Shown here: one piece after another, positions 1-9,324 of the stretch
Position numbering within the stretch: position 1 is the stretch's first letter
Layout of the letters: the number at the start of each line of letters is the position of its first letter
DNA from: Croceicoccus sediminis
GTDB lineage: Bacteria > Pseudomonadota > Alphaproteobacteria > Sphingomonadales > Sphingomonadaceae
Direction of reading: 5' to 3'
Assembly: GCF_007570835.1 (NCBI RefSeq)
Contig: NZ_SUNC01000001.1
Span: 806,001 to 870,000 of the forward strand
DNA: 64,000 nucleotides
The notes under the pieces: model-generated
Seen by the model: the letters and a program-made list of their open reading frames with translations, nothing else
Databases searched by the model: none
What the model was told of the DNA's origin: nothing
Made by a program: the position numbers and the translations under genes

Positions 1-348
1 GTCGAGGTCGACGTCGTGCGAATAGCCGAGCTGAAGCTTGAGCTTCTTGCCCTGGGCCTGTGCACGGTAGCCGACGCCCGAGATCTCGAGGACCTTGGTG
101 TAGCCTTCGGTAACGCCTTCGACGAGGTTCGAGACGAGAGTACGCTGCATGCCCCAATGGCTGCGCGCGGCCTTCGTGTCGTTCGCCGGCTGAACCGAGA
201 TCTCTTCGCCTTCCACCTTGTAGGTGATGAGGTCAGACAGACCCAGCGAAAGAGTGCCCTTCGGGCCCTTCACGGTCAGCGTGTCACCATCGATGTTGGC
301 AGTCACGCCGCTCGGGATCGCGACTGCCTTCTTGCCGATGCGGCTCAT
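1..348 (-). CDS. rplF: 50S ribosomal protein L6 (3' part outside window)
   Basis: Large-subunit protein L6, which contacts 23S rRNA near the factor-binding region. Only the N-terminal 116 codons are inside the window, opening [15 protein letters not shown], the usual L6 start. The stop codon lies beyond the left edge. The start codon shares one base with the rpsH stop (TGATG), so translation is probably coupled. This is the position expected in the spc operon. Confidence 0.96.
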   Translation of the reverse strand, partial: MSRIGKKAVAIPSGVTANIDGDTLTVKGPKGTLSLGLSDLITYKVEGEEISVQPANDTKAARSHWGMQRTLVSNLVEGVTEGYTKVLEISGVGYRAQAQGKKLKLQLGYSHDVDLD

Positions 349-743
349 CAGAACACCTCCGCCAGCACTTCGCCGCCGACGTTCTCGGCGCGTGCTTCGT
401 TGTCCGAAAGCACGCCCTTGGGCGTCGACACGATGGTAATGCCAAGGCCGTTGCGGATCGTCGGAAGTTCTTTCGAACCCGAGTAGACGCGGCGGCCAGG
501 CTTGGAGACGCGGGCAACGTGCTTGATCGCAGGTTCACCCTCGAAATACTTCAGTTCAATCCGCAGCGCGGGGTGCTTGCCGGTTGCGTCCTCGCTGTAG
601 CCACGGATGTAGCCTTCGCGCTGAAGAACCTCGAGCACATTTGCACGCAGCTTGCTGGCGGGCGAAAGGACGGAGTCCTTCTTCGCACGCTGGCCGTTGC
701 GGATACGGGTGAGCATATCACCCAGGGGATCGGTCATAGCCAT
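348..743 (-). CDS. rpsH: 30S ribosomal protein S8
   Basis: Primary 16S rRNA-binding protein of the small subunit, 131 codons, normal length. It opens [18 protein letters not shown] and ends with the conserved S8 region [20 protein letters not shown]. In the enterobacterial spc operon S8 is the autogenous repressor; whether that holds here is not visible. It lies 11 bp downstream of rpsN, and its stop overlaps the rplF start by one base. Confidence 0.97.
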   Translation of the reverse strand: MAMTDPLGDMLTRIRNGQRAKKDSVLSPASKLRANVLEVLQREGYIRGYSEDATGKHPALRIELKYFEGEPAIKHVARVSKPGRRVYSGSKELPTIRNGLGITIVSTPKGVLSDNEARAENVGGEVLAEVF

Positions 744-754
744 CTATCAGTACC

Positions 755-1060
755 TCACCAGCTCGACTTGGTCAGGCCCGGAATCAGGCCCTTGTTGCCG
801 AGGTCGCGCAGTTCGATGCGGTTGAGGCCGAACTTGCGGTAATAGCCGCGCGGGCGGCCGGTGGTGGTGCAGCGGTTGCGCACGCGGGTCGGATTCCCGT
901 TGCGGGGAATCTCGGCCATCTTCAGGCGTGCGACCCAACGCTCGCTCTCGTCGAGCGACTCGTCATCGGCAATCGCCTTCAGCTTCGCGTACTGCGATGC
1001 GTACTTTTTGACGAGCTTCTTACGACGCTCGTTCTTGTTCACGGAACTCAGTTTCGCCAT
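755..1060 (-). CDS. rpsN: 30S ribosomal protein S14
   Basis: Small-subunit head protein, 101 residues, opening [20 protein letters not shown] and ending [11 protein letters not shown]. This is the long S14 form: the paired CxxC zinc ligands of the short form are absent (only one Cys, in [12 protein letters not shown]). It sits between rplE and rpsH as usual in the spc operon. Confidence 0.97.
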   Translation of the reverse strand: MAKLSSVNKNERRKKLVKKYASQYAKLKAIADDESLDESERWVARLKMAEIPRNGNPTRVRNRCTTTGRPRGYYRKFGLNRIELRDLGNKGLIPGLTKSSW

Positions 1061-1086
1061 GGACTTAAGCTCTCTTTCTCAGCGGC

Positions 1087-1668
1087 TCACGCCGCCTCCT
1101 GCTGTTCCGACTCTTCAGCCGGGAACGGGAAACCGAAGAGACGCAGCAGCTCGCGCGCTTCTTCATCGGTTTTGGCGGTGGTCGTCACGATGATGTCCAT
1201 GCCGCGAACCTTGTCGATCTGGTCGTAGCTGATCTCGGGAAAGATGATCTGCTCCTTCAGGCCCATGGCATAGTTGCCACGGCCGTCGAACGACTTGGGG
1301 TTCAGGCCACGGAAGTCGCGGATGCGGGGCATCGCGATCGTGACGAGACGGTCGAGGAATTCGAACATGCGATCGCGGCGCAGGGTAACCTTGCAACCGA
1401 TCGGCATGCCTTCACGCAGCTTGAACTGCGCGATCGACTTCTTCGCCTTGGTGATGACCGGCTTCTGACCGGCAATCAGTTCCATTTCCGCAGCTGCGGT
1501 CTGGACCTTCTTCTTGTCCTGGCTGGCTTCGCCAACGCCCATGTTGAGCGTGATCTTTTCCAGCTTGGGCACCATCATCGGGTTGGCGTAACCGAACTTC
1601 TCGGTCATCGCCTTCACGATTTCGGCTTCGTACTTCGCCTTGAGGCGCGGAGTGTAGCTATCACCCAT
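1087..1668 (-). CDS. rplE: 50S ribosomal protein L5
   Basis: L5 binds 5S rRNA and helps form the central protuberance of the 50S. It has 193 codons from the start [21 protein letters not shown]. That ATG was chosen because the family begins just upstream of this helix; a longer reading frame up to 1764 only repeats rplX sequence in another frame. It overlaps the 3' end of rplX by 8 nt. The core motif [12 protein letters not shown] is present. The C-terminus has a short acidic EESEQQEAA tail. Confidence 0.97.
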   Translation of the reverse strand: MGDSYTPRLKAKYEAEIVKAMTEKFGYANPMMVPKLEKITLNMGVGEASQDKKKVQTAAAEMELIAGQKPVITKAKKSIAQFKLREGMPIGCKVTLRRDRMFEFLDRLVTIAMPRIRDFRGLNPKSFDGRGNYAMGLKEQIIFPEISYDQIDKVRGMDIIVTTTAKTDEEARELLRLFGFPFPAEESEQQEAA

Positions 1669-1981
1669 CGATCGTCTCCCCGGACTTGACGGCAACGCGC
1701 ACCTTCTTGCCGTCACGCTCTTCGAAGCGGACGCGAGTGGGCTTGCCATCCTTGGGATCGGCAACAGCGACTTTGCTGATCGCCATCGGAGCAGGGTTGC
1801 GTTCGATGCCGCCCTGCGGGTTCACCTGAGTGGGCTTGCGGTGGCGGGTCGCGACGTTGACGCCTTCGACCACGACCTTGCCGTCCTTGGGAAGGACCTG
1901 GGTGACCGTGCCGGTCTTGCCCTTGTCCTTGCCCGAAAGCACGACGACGCTGTCACCCTTCTTGATCTTCGCGGCAGCCAT
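1661..1981 (-). CDS. rplX: 50S ribosomal protein L24
   Basis: Assembly-initiator protein of the 50S, 106 codons. The KOW motif is clear at the N-terminus ([20 protein letters not shown]), followed by the family segment [17 protein letters not shown]. The start overlaps the rplN stop by one base (TAATG) and the 3' end overlaps rplE by 8 nt, a compact spc-operon arrangement. Confidence 0.97.
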   Translation of the reverse strand: MAAAKIKKGDSVVVLSGKDKGKTGTVTQVLPKDGKVVVEGVNVATRHRKPTQVNPQGGIERNPAPMAISKVAVADPKDGKPTRVRFEERDGKKVRVAVKSGETIDG

Positions 1982-2349
1982 TACAGCACCTCCGGAGCAA
2001 GCGAGATGATCTTCATGAAGCCGCGGCCGCGCAATTCGCGCACGACGGGGCCGAAGATACGGGTGCCGATGGGTTCTTCGTTCTTGTTGACGAGAACCGC
2101 GGCGTTCGAGTCGAAGCGAATTACGCTGCCGTCGGGACGACGCACGTCCTTCTTGGTGCGAACGATCACCGCGCGGTGAACGTCGCCCTTCTTGACCTTG
2201 GCACGCGGCTGCGCCTCCTTGACGGAGACCACAATCACGTCACCGACGCTGGCAGTGCGCCGCTTCGATCCGCCCAGTACCTTGATGCACTGGACGCGCT
2301 TGGCGCCGCTGTTGTCAGCAACGTCAAGGTTTGATTGCATCTGGATCAT
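1981..2349 (-). CDS. rplN: 50S ribosomal protein L14
   Basis: Conserved interface protein of the 50S, 122 residues, the standard length. It opens [20 protein letters not shown], the L14 signature, and ends [12 protein letters not shown]. It lies 64 bp downstream of rpsQ; that gap shows no convincing terminator. It is the first gene of the spc-type set in this continuous cluster. Confidence 0.98.
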   Translation of the reverse strand: MIQMQSNLDVADNSGAKRVQCIKVLGGSKRRTASVGDVIVVSVKEAQPRAKVKKGDVHRAVIVRTKKDVRRPDGSVIRFDSNAAVLVNKNEEPIGTRIFGPVVRELRGRGFMKIISLAPEVL

Positions 2350-2413
2350 CGATCCGGTTCCTTTTCACTCGGCTTGCCAGAACCAGTCTGGCAGTTCCAA
2401 AAAGTCAGTCCGC

Positions 2414-2704
2414 TCAGCCGTTGGCGGCTTCGACCTCGATGTCGGCTTCCAGGGCGATATCGGCCTGGCCACCGACGCGGTCGAGAACCTTCCACGTCTT
2501 GAGCTTGGAGATCGGAGCGACCTCCTCAATGCGGACCTTCTCACCGGTGCGGTACGTGTTGTCCGCATCGTGAGCGTGGTACTTCTTCGAGCGGCGGATG
2601 ATCTTCCCGTACAGCGGGTGCTTCACCTTGCGCTCGACCTTGACCACGACGGTCTTGTCGGTCTTGTCCGAGACCACGGTCCCGGTCAGGATACGCTTGG
2701 GCAT
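2414..2704 (-). CDS. rpsQ: 30S ribosomal protein S17
   Basis: Primary 16S-binding protein with an OB fold, 96 residues. It opens [19 protein letters not shown] and contains [18 protein letters not shown]. The C-terminus carries an acidic tail ([13 protein letters not shown]) a little longer than in E. coli. It lies 10 bp after rpmC and is the last gene of the S10 set. Confidence 0.96.
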   Translation of the reverse strand: MPKRILTGTVVSDKTDKTVVVKVERKVKHPLYGKIIRRSKKYHAHDADNTYRTGEKVRIEEVAPISKLKTWKVLDRVGGQADIALEADIEVEAANG

Positions 2705-2714
2705 GGTCTTGTCC

Positions 2715-2915
2715 TTACTTCGCTGCGCGGGCGCGTTCGCCCTGCAACGTTTTGATGCGCGCGATCTGGCGACGGACTTCCTTGATACGAGCGGGACGCT
2801 CGATCTGGTTGGTCGCAGCCTGGAAACGCAGGTTGAACTGCTCGCGCTTGAGATCGGTCAGATCAGCGGTCAGCTGGTCGTCGCTCTTGGCGCGAAGGTC
2901 TTCAGCTTGTGCCAT
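2715..2915 (-). CDS. rpmC: 50S ribosomal protein L29
   Basis: Two-helix 50S protein at the peptide-exit tunnel, a docking site for trigger factor and SRP in the family. It has 66 residues from [15 protein letters not shown], with the family core [16 protein letters not shown]. Two adjacent ATGs exist (2918 and 2915). Both overlap the rplP stop, the upstream one as ATGA, so coupling does not decide between them. The second gives the usual MA- start. Confidence 0.93.
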   Translation of the reverse strand: MAQAEDLRAKSDDQLTADLTDLKREQFNLRFQAATNQIERPARIKEVRRQIARIKTLQGERARAAK

Positions 2916-3349
2916 CATTCACCTCCCAGGTGCGAGGAGTCGCCGAGACGGGCGACGACCTTGGTCTTGATCGGCAGCTTCATTGCAGCGCGGCTGAACG
3001 CCTCTGCAGCGAGCGGGCCCGGAACGCCGTCCAGTTCGAACAGGATACGACCCGGCTTCACGCGGGCTGCCCAGTACTCGACCGAACCCTTGCCCTTACC
3101 CTGACGGACTTCGGCAGGCTTCTTCGAAACCGGAACGTCGGGGAACACGCGGATCCACAGACGGCCCTGACGGCGAATGTGGCGAGTGATCGCACGACGA
3201 GCAGCCTCGATCTGGCGAGCGGTGATACGCTCCGGTTCCATCGCCTTCAGCCCGTACGAGCCGAAGTTGAGGTCCGTGCCGCCCTTGGCGTTGCCATGGA
3301 TCTTGCCCTTGAACGCCTTGCGGAACTTGGTTTTTTTCGGTTGCAGCAT
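2915..3349 (-). CDS. rplP: 50S ribosomal protein L16
   Basis: L16 sits near the A-site tRNA elbow and the peptidyl-transferase centre. It has 144 residues, opening [16 protein letters not shown], with the signature RGGTDLNFG-like segment ([18 protein letters not shown]) and [17 protein letters not shown]. It lies between rpsC (21 bp gap) and rpmC (stop/start overlap). Confidence 0.97.
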   Translation of the reverse strand: MLQPKKTKFRKAFKGKIHGNAKGGTDLNFGSYGLKAMEPERITARQIEAARRAITRHIRRQGRLWIRVFPDVPVSKKPAEVRQGKGKGSVEYWAARVKPGRILFELDGVPGPLAAEAFSRAAMKLPIKTKVVARLGDSSHLGGE

Positions 3350-3370
3350 TGCTCTTACCTTACCCTAACC

Positions 3371-4066
3371 TCAGCGCGCCGGTCGCACGCCGGAGGTCTG
3401 GGCCTCCATCATCAGACGGTCCTGCGCCATCGGGTCATGCGCCAGGATCTCACCCTTGAAGATCCAGCACTTGATTCCGATAATGCCGTACGCGGTCAGC
3501 GCTTCGGCTTCGGCGTAATCGACGTTTGCACGCAGGGTGTGAAGCGGCACGCGGCCTTCACGGTACCACTCGACGCGGGCGATTTCCGCACCGCCGAGAC
3601 GACCACCGCAAGTGATCTTGATGCCTTCGGCACCAAGACGCAGGGCCGACTGGACCGCGCGCTTCATCGCACGGCGGAAAGCCACGCGGCGAACGAGCTG
3701 GTCGGCGATGCCCTGGGCGACGAGCTTGGCGTCGATTTCCGGCTTGCGGATTTCGACGATGTTCAGCTTCACTTCGCTGTCGGTCATCTTCGAGAGCTTC
3801 GTGCGAAGCTTCTCGATGTCAGCGCCTTTCTTGCCGATGATGACACCGGGGCGAGCCGCGTAGATCGAGATGCGGCACAGCTTGGCCGGACGCTCGATAA
3901 CCACCTTCGAGATCGCAGCCTGCGGCAGCGTGTCGACGATGAACTTGCGGATCTCGATGTCTTCCTTGAGCAGACCGGCATAGTCGCGCCCTTCGGCGTA
4001 CCAGCGGCTGTCCCAGGTGCGGTTGATCTGGAGACGCAGACCGATCGGATTCGATTTATGACCCAT
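3371..4066 (-). CDS. rpsC: 30S ribosomal protein S3
   Basis: mRNA-entry-tunnel protein of the 30S, 231 residues. It opens [20 protein letters not shown], with the KH-type RNA-binding region [18 protein letters not shown] in the first half and the C-terminal S3 domain [21 protein letters not shown]. It starts 2 bp after the rplV stop, in the standard S10 order. Confidence 0.98.
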   Translation of the reverse strand: MGHKSNPIGLRLQINRTWDSRWYAEGRDYAGLLKEDIEIRKFIVDTLPQAAISKVVIERPAKLCRISIYAARPGVIIGKKGADIEKLRTKLSKMTDSEVKLNIVEIRKPEIDAKLVAQGIADQLVRRVAFRRAMKRAVQSALRLGAEGIKITCGGRLGGAEIARVEWYREGRVPLHTLRANVDYAEAEALTAYGIIGIKCWIFKGEILAHDPMAQDRLMMEAQTSGVRPAR

Positions 4067-4068
4067 GA

Positions 4069-4446
4069 TCAGGCCTCCTCGGCTTCGCGGACCACGATGC
4101 GCAGCCGGCTGAACGGCTTCAGGATGCGCGTGGACTTGCCACGGCCCCGCGTGTGGAAACGCTTCATGGTGATCGACTTGCCGACCGAGGCTTCTGCCAC
4201 GACGAGCGCATCGACATCCAGGTTGTGGTTGTTCTCGGCATTGGCGATCGCCGAGGCCAGGACCTTGCGAGCGTCCTGGGCCATGGCGCGCTTGGAGAAC
4301 GCGAGAATGTTCAGCGCGTCCTCGGCCTTCTTGCCGCGGATCAGACCGGCGACGAGGTTCAGCTTCTGGGCCGAGCCACGGATCGTGGTCCCGACTGCCA
4401 GAGCTTCCTTGTCACCGACGCGGCGCGGAGCTGCCTGCTTGCTCAT
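4069..4446 (-). CDS. rplV: 50S ribosomal protein L22
   Basis: L22 lines the peptide-exit tunnel. It has 125 residues with the family core [20 protein letters not shown] and a basic hairpin [20 protein letters not shown], which corresponds to the tunnel-lining loop where macrolide-resistance changes occur in other species. The N-terminus ([18 protein letters not shown]) is about 10 residues longer than in E. coli. Its start overlaps the rpsS stop by one base (TGATG). Confidence 0.97.
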   Translation of the reverse strand: MSKQAAPRRVGDKEALAVGTTIRGSAQKLNLVAGLIRGKKAEDALNILAFSKRAMAQDARKVLASAIANAENNHNLDVDALVVAEASVGKSITMKRFHTRGRGKSTRILKPFSRLRIVVREAEEA

Positions 4447-4721
4447 CAGCGCTTGCCCTTCTTGTCAGCGGCGTGACCCGGGAACGAACGCGTGGGCGCG
4501 AATTCACCGAGCTTGTGGCCGACCATGTCCTCATTGACGGACACGGGGATGTGCTTCTGGCCATTGTAGACGTTGATCGTCAGGCCAACGAACTGCGGAA
4601 GAATCGTCGAACGACGCGACCAGGTCTTGATCGGCGCGCGGCCGCCAGATTCCTGGGCGGTCTCGGCCTTCTTCAGCAGGTGGAGGTCCACGAACGGACC
4701 CTTGCGGAGCGAACGAGCCAT
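4446..4721 (-). CDS. rpsS: 30S ribosomal protein S19
   Basis: Small-subunit head protein, 91 residues. It opens [18 protein letters not shown] and carries the signature [24 protein letters not shown]. It lies 6 bp after rplB, and its stop is fused to the rplV start. Confidence 0.98.
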   Translation of the reverse strand: MARSLRKGPFVDLHLLKKAETAQESGGRAPIKTWSRRSTILPQFVGLTINVYNGQKHIPVSVNEDMVGHKLGEFAPTRSFPGHAADKKGKR

Positions 4722-4727
4722 GACCGC

Positions 4728-5564
4728 TTACCTCTTCTTCTTCGCGTGACGCGAACGGATGATCATCTTGTCCGTCGACTTATTGTGACGGGTGCGGGCG
4801 CCCTTGGTCGGCTTGCCCCACGGAGTAACCGGATGACGGCCACCCGAGGTACGGCCTTCACCACCACCGTGCGGGTGGTCGACGGGGTTCTTCGCGACGC
4901 CGCGGGTAAGCGGCTTCACGCCCATCCAACGGCGACGACCGGCCTTCGCCAGCGTCTGGTTGGAGTTGTCGGGGTTCGACACGGCGCCGACGGTGCCCAT
5001 GCAGTCACCGCGCAGGTAACGCTGTTCACCCGAGCCGAGGCGCACGATGACCATGCCGCGGTCACGACCGACGATCTGGGCATATGCACCGGCCGAACGT
5101 GCGATCTGCGCGCCCTTGCCCGGCTTCATTTCCAGGTTGTGAGCGATCGTACCGACCGGCATCTGCGACAGGAGCATGGCGTTGCCGGGCTTGGTATCAG
5201 CCTTTTCAGCAGCGATGATCGTGTCGCCGACAGCCAGACGCTGCGGGGCGATGATGTAGGCCTGCTCGCCGTCCTCATACTTGATGAGAGCGATGAACGC
5301 GGTGCGGTTCGGGTCGTACTCGAGACGCTCGACGGTCGCGGGGACGTCCCACTTGCGACGCTTGAAGTCGATGTAGCGGTACTTCTGCTTGTGACCGCCG
5401 CCGATGCCGCGCGAAGTCACGTGACCCTTGTTGTTACGGCCACCCGTCTTGCGCTTGCCTTCGGTGAGCGCCTTGACAGGCTTGCCCTTCCAGAGGCTCG
5501 ACTTGTCGACGAGCACCAGGCCACGGCGGGCCGGCGAAGTCGGTTTATAGTTCTTAAGTGCCAT
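4728..5564 (-). CDS. rplB: 50S ribosomal protein L2
   Basis: Large-subunit protein needed for subunit joining and peptidyl-transferase activity, 278 residues. The N-terminus is [20 protein letters not shown]. The C-terminal signature [17 protein letters not shown] contains the conserved His near the catalytic centre. It lies 12 bp after rplW and 6 bp before rpsS. Confidence 0.98.
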   Translation of the reverse strand: MALKNYKPTSPARRGLVLVDKSSLWKGKPVKALTEGKRKTGGRNNKGHVTSRGIGGGHKQKYRYIDFKRRKWDVPATVERLEYDPNRTAFIALIKYEDGEQAYIIAPQRLAVGDTIIAAEKADTKPGNAMLLSQMPVGTIAHNLEMKPGKGAQIARSAGAYAQIVGRDRGMVIVRLGSGEQRYLRGDCMGTVGAVSNPDNSNQTLAKAGRRRWMGVKPLTRGVAKNPVDHPHGGGEGRTSGGRHPVTPWGKPTKGARTRHNKSTDKMIIRSRHAKKKR

Positions 5565-5576
5565 CAGTCTCTAGCC

Positions 5577-5885
5577 TCAGATACCGCTGGTGACGTCGAT
5601 GGACTGGCCTTCGGCCAGCGTCACGATCGCCTTCTTAACGTCGACGCGCTTGTAGGGCTTGCCCTTCCAGCGCTTCACCTTGCCCTTCTGGACAATGGTG
5701 TTCACGCCGGTGACCTTGACGTCGAACAGCGCTTCGACGGCTTCCTTGATCTGCGGCTTCGTCGCGGTCTCGGAGACCTTGAAGATCACAGCGTTGTTTT
5801 CCGAAAGAAGCGTCGACTTCTCGGTGATGTGCGGGGCGACGATAACGTCGTAGTGCCGCACGTCGATTTCCTTAGCCTTAGCCAT
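5577..5885 (-). CDS. rplW: 50S ribosomal protein L23
   Basis: Exit-tunnel protein that docks trigger factor and SRP in the family. It has 102 residues with the motif [20 protein letters not shown] and the [22 protein letters not shown] region. The start overlaps the last codons of rplD by 8 nt, so the two are probably translationally coupled. Confidence 0.97.
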   Translation of the reverse strand: MAKAKEIDVRHYDVIVAPHITEKSTLLSENNAVIFKVSETATKPQIKEAVEALFDVKVTGVNTIVQKGKVKRWKGKPYKRVDVKKAIVTLAEGQSIDVTSGI

Positions 5886-6501
5886 TGAAACGGGCCTCCA
5901 GCTTTTCGACCGCGTCCTTGGTAAGGATCAGCGTGTCGTGCTTCAGGATGTCGTAGACGTTGGCGCCCACGGCCGGCAGGACATTGACGCCCGGAAGGTT
6001 GCCCGCAGCCTTGCGGAAACCGTCGTTGACGCTGTCGCCGTCGATCACGAGAACCTTGCCGCCGAAGCCGAGCTTCTCGAACTGGGCCTTGAGAGCCTTG
6101 GTCTTGGCGTCGTCAAGCTCGAGGCTGTCGACGACGATGAGGCCGTCCTTCGCCTTGCTCGACAGGGCCATCTTCAGACCGAGAGCGCGGACCTTCTTGT
6201 TCAGCGAGATGTCGAAATCACGCTTGCGGGCACCGTGAGCCTTACCACCACCGATGAAGATGGGAGCCTTGCGATCACCGTGGCGAGCCGTGCCGCCGCC
6301 CTTCTGGCGACCCCACTTCTTGCCCGTGCGGGCCACGTCCGAACGCTCACGCGTCGGGCGGGCGGTTCCGCGACGGTTCCACAGCTGCCAGGTGACAACG
6401 CGGTGCAGAATGTCTGCACGCGGCTCGAGACCGAAGACGTCGTCATTCAGCTCGATGTCGCCCGACGCCTTGCCGTCGAGTTTCTGGACCTTCACCTTCA
6501 C
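5878..6501 (-). CDS. rplD: 50S ribosomal protein L4
   Basis: Early-assembly 50S protein whose extended loop reaches the exit tunnel. It has 207 residues with the family segments RKMYKQKG-like [27 protein letters not shown] and a C-terminal Rossmann-like half ([10 protein letters not shown]). In enterobacteria L4 represses the S10 operon by binding its leader; the structured RNA at 7436-7495 is a possible target here (inference). It lies 3 bp after rplC. Confidence 0.97.
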   Translation of the reverse strand: MKVKVQKLDGKASGDIELNDDVFGLEPRADILHRVVTWQLWNRRGTARPTRERSDVARTGKKWGRQKGGGTARHGDRKAPIFIGGGKAHGARKRDFDISLNKKVRALGLKMALSSKAKDGLIVVDSLELDDAKTKALKAQFEKLGFGGKVLVIDGDSVNDGFRKAAGNLPGVNVLPAVGANVYDILKHDTLILTKDAVEKLEARFNG

Positions 6502-6504
6502 GGA

Positions 6505-7359
6505 TCAGCCCTCCTTGTTCTCGCCGCCATCGGCAGCGTTGTTTTCGGTGTCGGCACCGGCTTCCTGTTCCTTGAGCAGTTCAGCCTGCTGTTCGGCGGA
6601 AACTTCCGGCTGCACTTCGTGCTCGGCAGCGCTCTCGACCATGCCGGCCGGCGCTTCTTCGTGCTCGGGCTGCGTGCTCTTCTTCTCGAGCAGGGCGGCC
6701 GGGAACGGCAGACCTTCGGGAAGCGGCAGCTTCACGGCATCGGTGACGACCAGCCACGAGTTCTTCGCACCCGGGACCGAGCCCTTGACGAAGAGCAGAC
6801 CGCGATCGGCGTCGGTGCGCACGATTTCGAGGTTCTGCTGAGTGCGCTGACGGTCGCCCATGTGGCCGGCCATCTTCTTGTTCTTGAAGACGCGACCCGG
6901 ATCCTGGCGGTTACCCGTCGAACCGTGAGCACGGTGGCTGATCGACACGCCGTGCGTGGCGCGCATGCCCCCGAAGCCCCAACGCTTCATGGCGCCGGCG
7001 AAGCCCTTGCCCTGCGTGTGACCGGTGATGTCGACCTTCTGGCCAGCGATGAAGTGTTCCGCACTGATGGTTGCGCCGACCGGCGGAAGACCGTCTTCGG
7101 CTTCGACGCGGAATTCCGCGACCTTCATCTTCGGAGTCACTTCAGCCTTGGCGAAATGCTCGCGCTGCGGCTTTGCGACGTTCTTCAGTTTCGCTTCACC
7201 CGCGCCAAGCTGCACAGCGACATAACCGTCGCGGTCCATCGTGCGGTGCGAAACGACCTGGCAATCTTCCAGGGCCAGAACGGTCACGGGAACGTGACGT
7301 CCATCCTCCTGGAAAAGGCGGGTCATCCCGACCTTTTTAGCGATCACGCCAGTGCGCAT
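6505..7359 (-). CDS. rplC: 50S ribosomal protein L3 with acidic C-terminal extension
   Basis: Early-assembly 50S protein reaching the peptidyl-transferase centre. The core opens [20 protein letters not shown] and includes [20 protein letters not shown]-type sequence, the tip region of L3. The core ends about residue 220 ([12 protein letters not shown]). The remaining ~60 residues are a Glu/Gln/Ala-rich, low-complexity tail, so the protein is 284 residues against roughly 210 in E. coli. The reading frame through the tail is open, GC-rich and ends 3 bp before rplD, so it is not an annotation artefact. Confidence 0.96.
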   Translation of the reverse strand: MRTGVIAKKVGMTRLFQEDGRHVPVTVLALEDCQVVSHRTMDRDGYVAVQLGAGEAKLKNVAKPQREHFAKAEVTPKMKVAEFRVEAEDGLPPVGATISAEHFIAGQKVDITGHTQGKGFAGAMKRWGFGGMRATHGVSISHRAHGSTGNRQDPGRVFKNKKMAGHMGDRQRTQQNLEIVRTDADRGLLFVKGSVPGAKNSWLVVTDAVKLPLPEGLPFPAALLEKKSTQPEHEEAPAGMVESAAEHEVQPEVSAEQQAELLKEQEAGADTENNAADGGENKEG

Positions 7360-7435
7360 GACCTAATCTCCTAACAGAGGCACCAAGGGCCCATCCCATG
7401 GTGCGTGTCAGCCCAGATTTTCATGCGTCGCCCCG

Positions 7436-7495
7436 TCCGGGCTGATAATGCCCTCCCCCGTAAGGAAGAGAGCGAGACGGGGGACGCAGCCCGGA
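7436..7495 (-). promoter_or_regulatory. nested hairpin in the rpsJ-rplC spacer
   Basis: The 190-bp spacer between rpsJ and rplC contains two nested perfect inverted repeats. The outer pair is TCCGGGCT at 7436-7443 with AGCCCGGA at 7488-7495. The inner pair is TCCCCCGT at 7454-7461 with ACGGGGGA at 7477-7484. Read on the transcribed strand this makes one long stem-loop ahead of rplC. No U-run follows, so it looks like a leader structure more than a terminator. A role in autoregulation by an S10-operon protein is inference. The rest of the spacer (7360-7435 and 7496-7549) shows nothing else recognised. Confidence 0.55.
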
Positions 7496-7549
7496 AAGAA
7501 TTTCCGGCGGTATCCCTAAGCCTTCGAAGTGAAGACCTAAGACCGGCCG

Positions 7550-7861
7550 TTAGGCCAGCTTGATCTCCACGTTCACGCCAGCGGCCAGATCGAGCTTCAT
7601 CAGAGCGTCGACGGTTGCGGCGTTGGGCTGCACGATGTCAAGCAGCCGCTTGTAGGTACGGACCTCGAACTGCTCACGCGACTTCTTGTCGATGTGCGGA
7701 CCGCGGTTCACGGTGAACTTCTCGATACGCGTCGGCAGCGGAATGGGGCCCCGAATAAGCGCGCCGGTGCGGCGTGCGGTTTCTGCGATCTCGCCAGTAG
7801 CCTGGTCGAGTACGCGGTGGTCAAACGCCTTGAGGCGAATGCGGATGTTCTGAGCTTCCAT
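7550..7861 (-). CDS. rpsJ: 30S ribosomal protein S10
   Basis: Small-subunit head protein, which also serves as the NusE antitermination factor in the family. It has 103 residues from [19 protein letters not shown]. This ATG was chosen because it matches the family start; the frame is open for 11 more codons upstream without S10-like sequence. It contains the signature [20 protein letters not shown]. It heads the S10 block, with a terminator-like element separating it from tuf. Confidence 0.97.
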   Translation of the reverse strand: MEAQNIRIRLKAFDHRVLDQATGEIAETARRTGALIRGPIPLPTRIEKFTVNRGPHIDKKSREQFEVRTYKRLLDIVQPNAATVDALMKLDLAAGVNVEIKLA

Positions 7862-7911
7862 GTCCAATACCGATGCGAAAGAGCCAAACAGCAAGGGCCG
7901 CAGCCCCCACC

Positions 7912-7970
7912 AAAAAAGAAAGAACCGCCCCGCCTCACCATCGTTGGTTTCCCAACGCGGGAAGGGGCGG
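7912..7970 (-). terminator. terminator-like hairpin between tuf and rpsJ
   Basis: On the minus strand CCGCCCC (7964-7970) pairs with GGGGCGG (7925-7931), enclosing a second stem CGTTGG/CCAACG (7942-7957). The sequence after the stem is TTCTTTCTTTTTT (7924 to 7912). A GC stem followed by a T-rich tract has the form of an intrinsic terminator after tuf. It ends 50 bp upstream of the rpsJ start, so rpsJ would need its own promoter in that short gap or read-through. Confidence 0.6.
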
Positions 7971-7987
7971 CCCTTCCGAAAATTTCG

Positions 7988-8016
7988 ACCGGCGGGAGTG
8001 AATCACCCCCGCCGGT
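7988..8016 (-). other. 9-bp perfect stem-loop just downstream of tuf
   Basis: ACCGGCGGG at 7988-7996 and CCCGCCGGT at 8008-8016 form a perfect 9-bp stem 13 bp after the tuf stop codon. On the transcribed strand it is followed by CGAAATTTTCGG, a weak T-run only. It may protect the tuf 3' end or act with the element at 7912-7970 as a double terminator. Confidence 0.5.
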
Positions 8017-8029
8017 GCGCGTGCCTATA

Positions 8030-9205
8030 TTACTTCGTGATCGAGCTGACAACCCCCGAACCGACGGTGCGGCCACCTTCGCGAATTGCGAAGCGCAGAC
8101 CTTCATCCATCGCGATCGGAGCGATGAGCTTCACGCCGATGGTGACGTTGTCGCCCGGCATGACCATTTCCGTACCTTCCGGCAGAACCACTTCGCCCGT
8201 CACGTCGGTCGTGCGGAAGTAGAACTGGGGACGATAGTTGGCGAAGAACGGCGTGTGACGGCCACCTTCGTCCTTCGACAGGACGTAGACTTCTGCGTTG
8301 AAATCGGTGTGCGGCGTAACCGAACCGGGCTTGCAGAGAACCTGACCACGCTCAACGTCTTCACGGGCAACGCCGCGAACGAGTGCGCCGATGTTGTCGC
8401 CAGCTTCACCCTGGTCGAGCAGCTTGCGGAACATTTCAACGCCGGTGACGGTCGTCTTCTTGGTGTCCTTGAGGCCGACGATTTCGACTTCTTCACCAAC
8501 CTTGACGATGCCGGTTTCGACGCGGCCGGTCACAACCGTACCACGACCCGAGATCGAGAACACGTCTTCGACGGGCATCAGGAAGGGCTTGTCGGTCGGA
8601 CGCGGCGGCTGCGGGATGTACTCGTCCACGGCAGCCATCAGTTCCTTGATCTTGTCTTCACCGATTTCGGGATCGCGGCCTTCGAGGGCAGCAAGAGCCG
8701 AACCGGCGATGACCGGAATGTCGTCGCCCGGGAAGTCGTAGCTCGAGAGGAGCTCACGGATTTCCAGCTCGACGAGTTCGAGCAGTTCCGGATCGTCGAC
8801 CTGGTCGACCTTGTTCATGAACACGACCAGAGCCGGAACGCCGACCTGGCGAGCAAGCAGGATGTGCTCGCGGGTCTGCGGCATCGGGCCGTCAGCAGCG
8901 TTCACAACCAGGATCGCGCCGTCCATCTGGGCAGCACCGGTGATCATGTTCTTCACGTAATCGGCGTGACCCGGGCAGTCGACGTGCGCGTAGTGGCGTG
9001 CGTCGGTTTCGTATTCGACGTGTGCGGTCGAAATGGTGATGCCGCGCTCACGCTCTTCCGGGGCCTTGTCGATGTTGTTGAAGTCGACGGCCGCGCCCTG
9101 GACCTTGGTGATGGCCGCGGTCAGCGTGGTCTTGCCGTGGTCGACGTGACCGATGGTGCCGATGTTGCAGTGCGGCTTGTTCCGCTCAAACTTAGCTTTC
9201 GCCAT
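8030..9205 (-). CDS. tuf: elongation factor Tu
   Basis: GTPase that delivers aminoacyl-tRNA to the ribosome, 391 residues. G1 is [10 protein letters not shown] near residues 19-28, G3 is [12 protein letters not shown], and the NKVD-type G4 is visible ([13 protein letters not shown]). It opens [20 protein letters not shown]. It is the last gene of the str set, 106 bp after fusA. Terminator-like structures follow. Confidence 0.98.
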   Translation of the reverse strand: MAKAKFERNKPHCNIGTIGHVDHGKTTLTAAITKVQGAAVDFNNIDKAPEERERGITISTAHVEYETDARHYAHVDCPGHADYVKNMITGAAQMDGAILVVNAADGPMPQTREHILLARQVGVPALVVFMNKVDQVDDPELLELVELEIRELLSSYDFPGDDIPVIAGSALAALEGRDPEIGEDKIKELMAAVDEYIPQPPRPTDKPFLMPVEDVFSISGRGTVVTGRVETGIVKVGEEVEIVGLKDTKKTTVTGVEMFRKLLDQGEAGDNIGALVRGVAREDVERGQVLCKPGSVTPHTDFNAEVYVLSKDEGGRHTPFFANYRPQFYFRTTDVTGEVVLPEGTEMVMPGDNVTIGVKLIAPIAMDEGLRFAIREGGRTVGSGVVSSITK

Positions 9206-9306
9206 TTTAAAAAACCTCTGTTCGTCTGGATCTGTTGATCAATTTTGATTTTAGGCGGGACAGAGACGGCACCCGCTGAATCAGGCGCCGCCCCTAGACC
9301 GTTCAG

Positions 9307-9324
9307 GAAGCTTAAGCAAGCTTC
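9307..9324 (-). other. perfect 7-bp hairpin over the fusA stop codon
   Basis: GAAGCTT (9307-9313) and AAGCTTC (9318-9324) flank a 4-nt loop. The stem includes the last codons and the TAA of fusA (stop at 9312-9314). No T-run follows, so it is probably an mRNA stability or processing hairpin, not a terminator. Confidence 0.4.

Noticed and set aside
2909-4537. 542-codon plus-strand open frame
   Set aside because: Antisense of rplP-rpsC-rplV; the ribosomal proteins are unmistakable.
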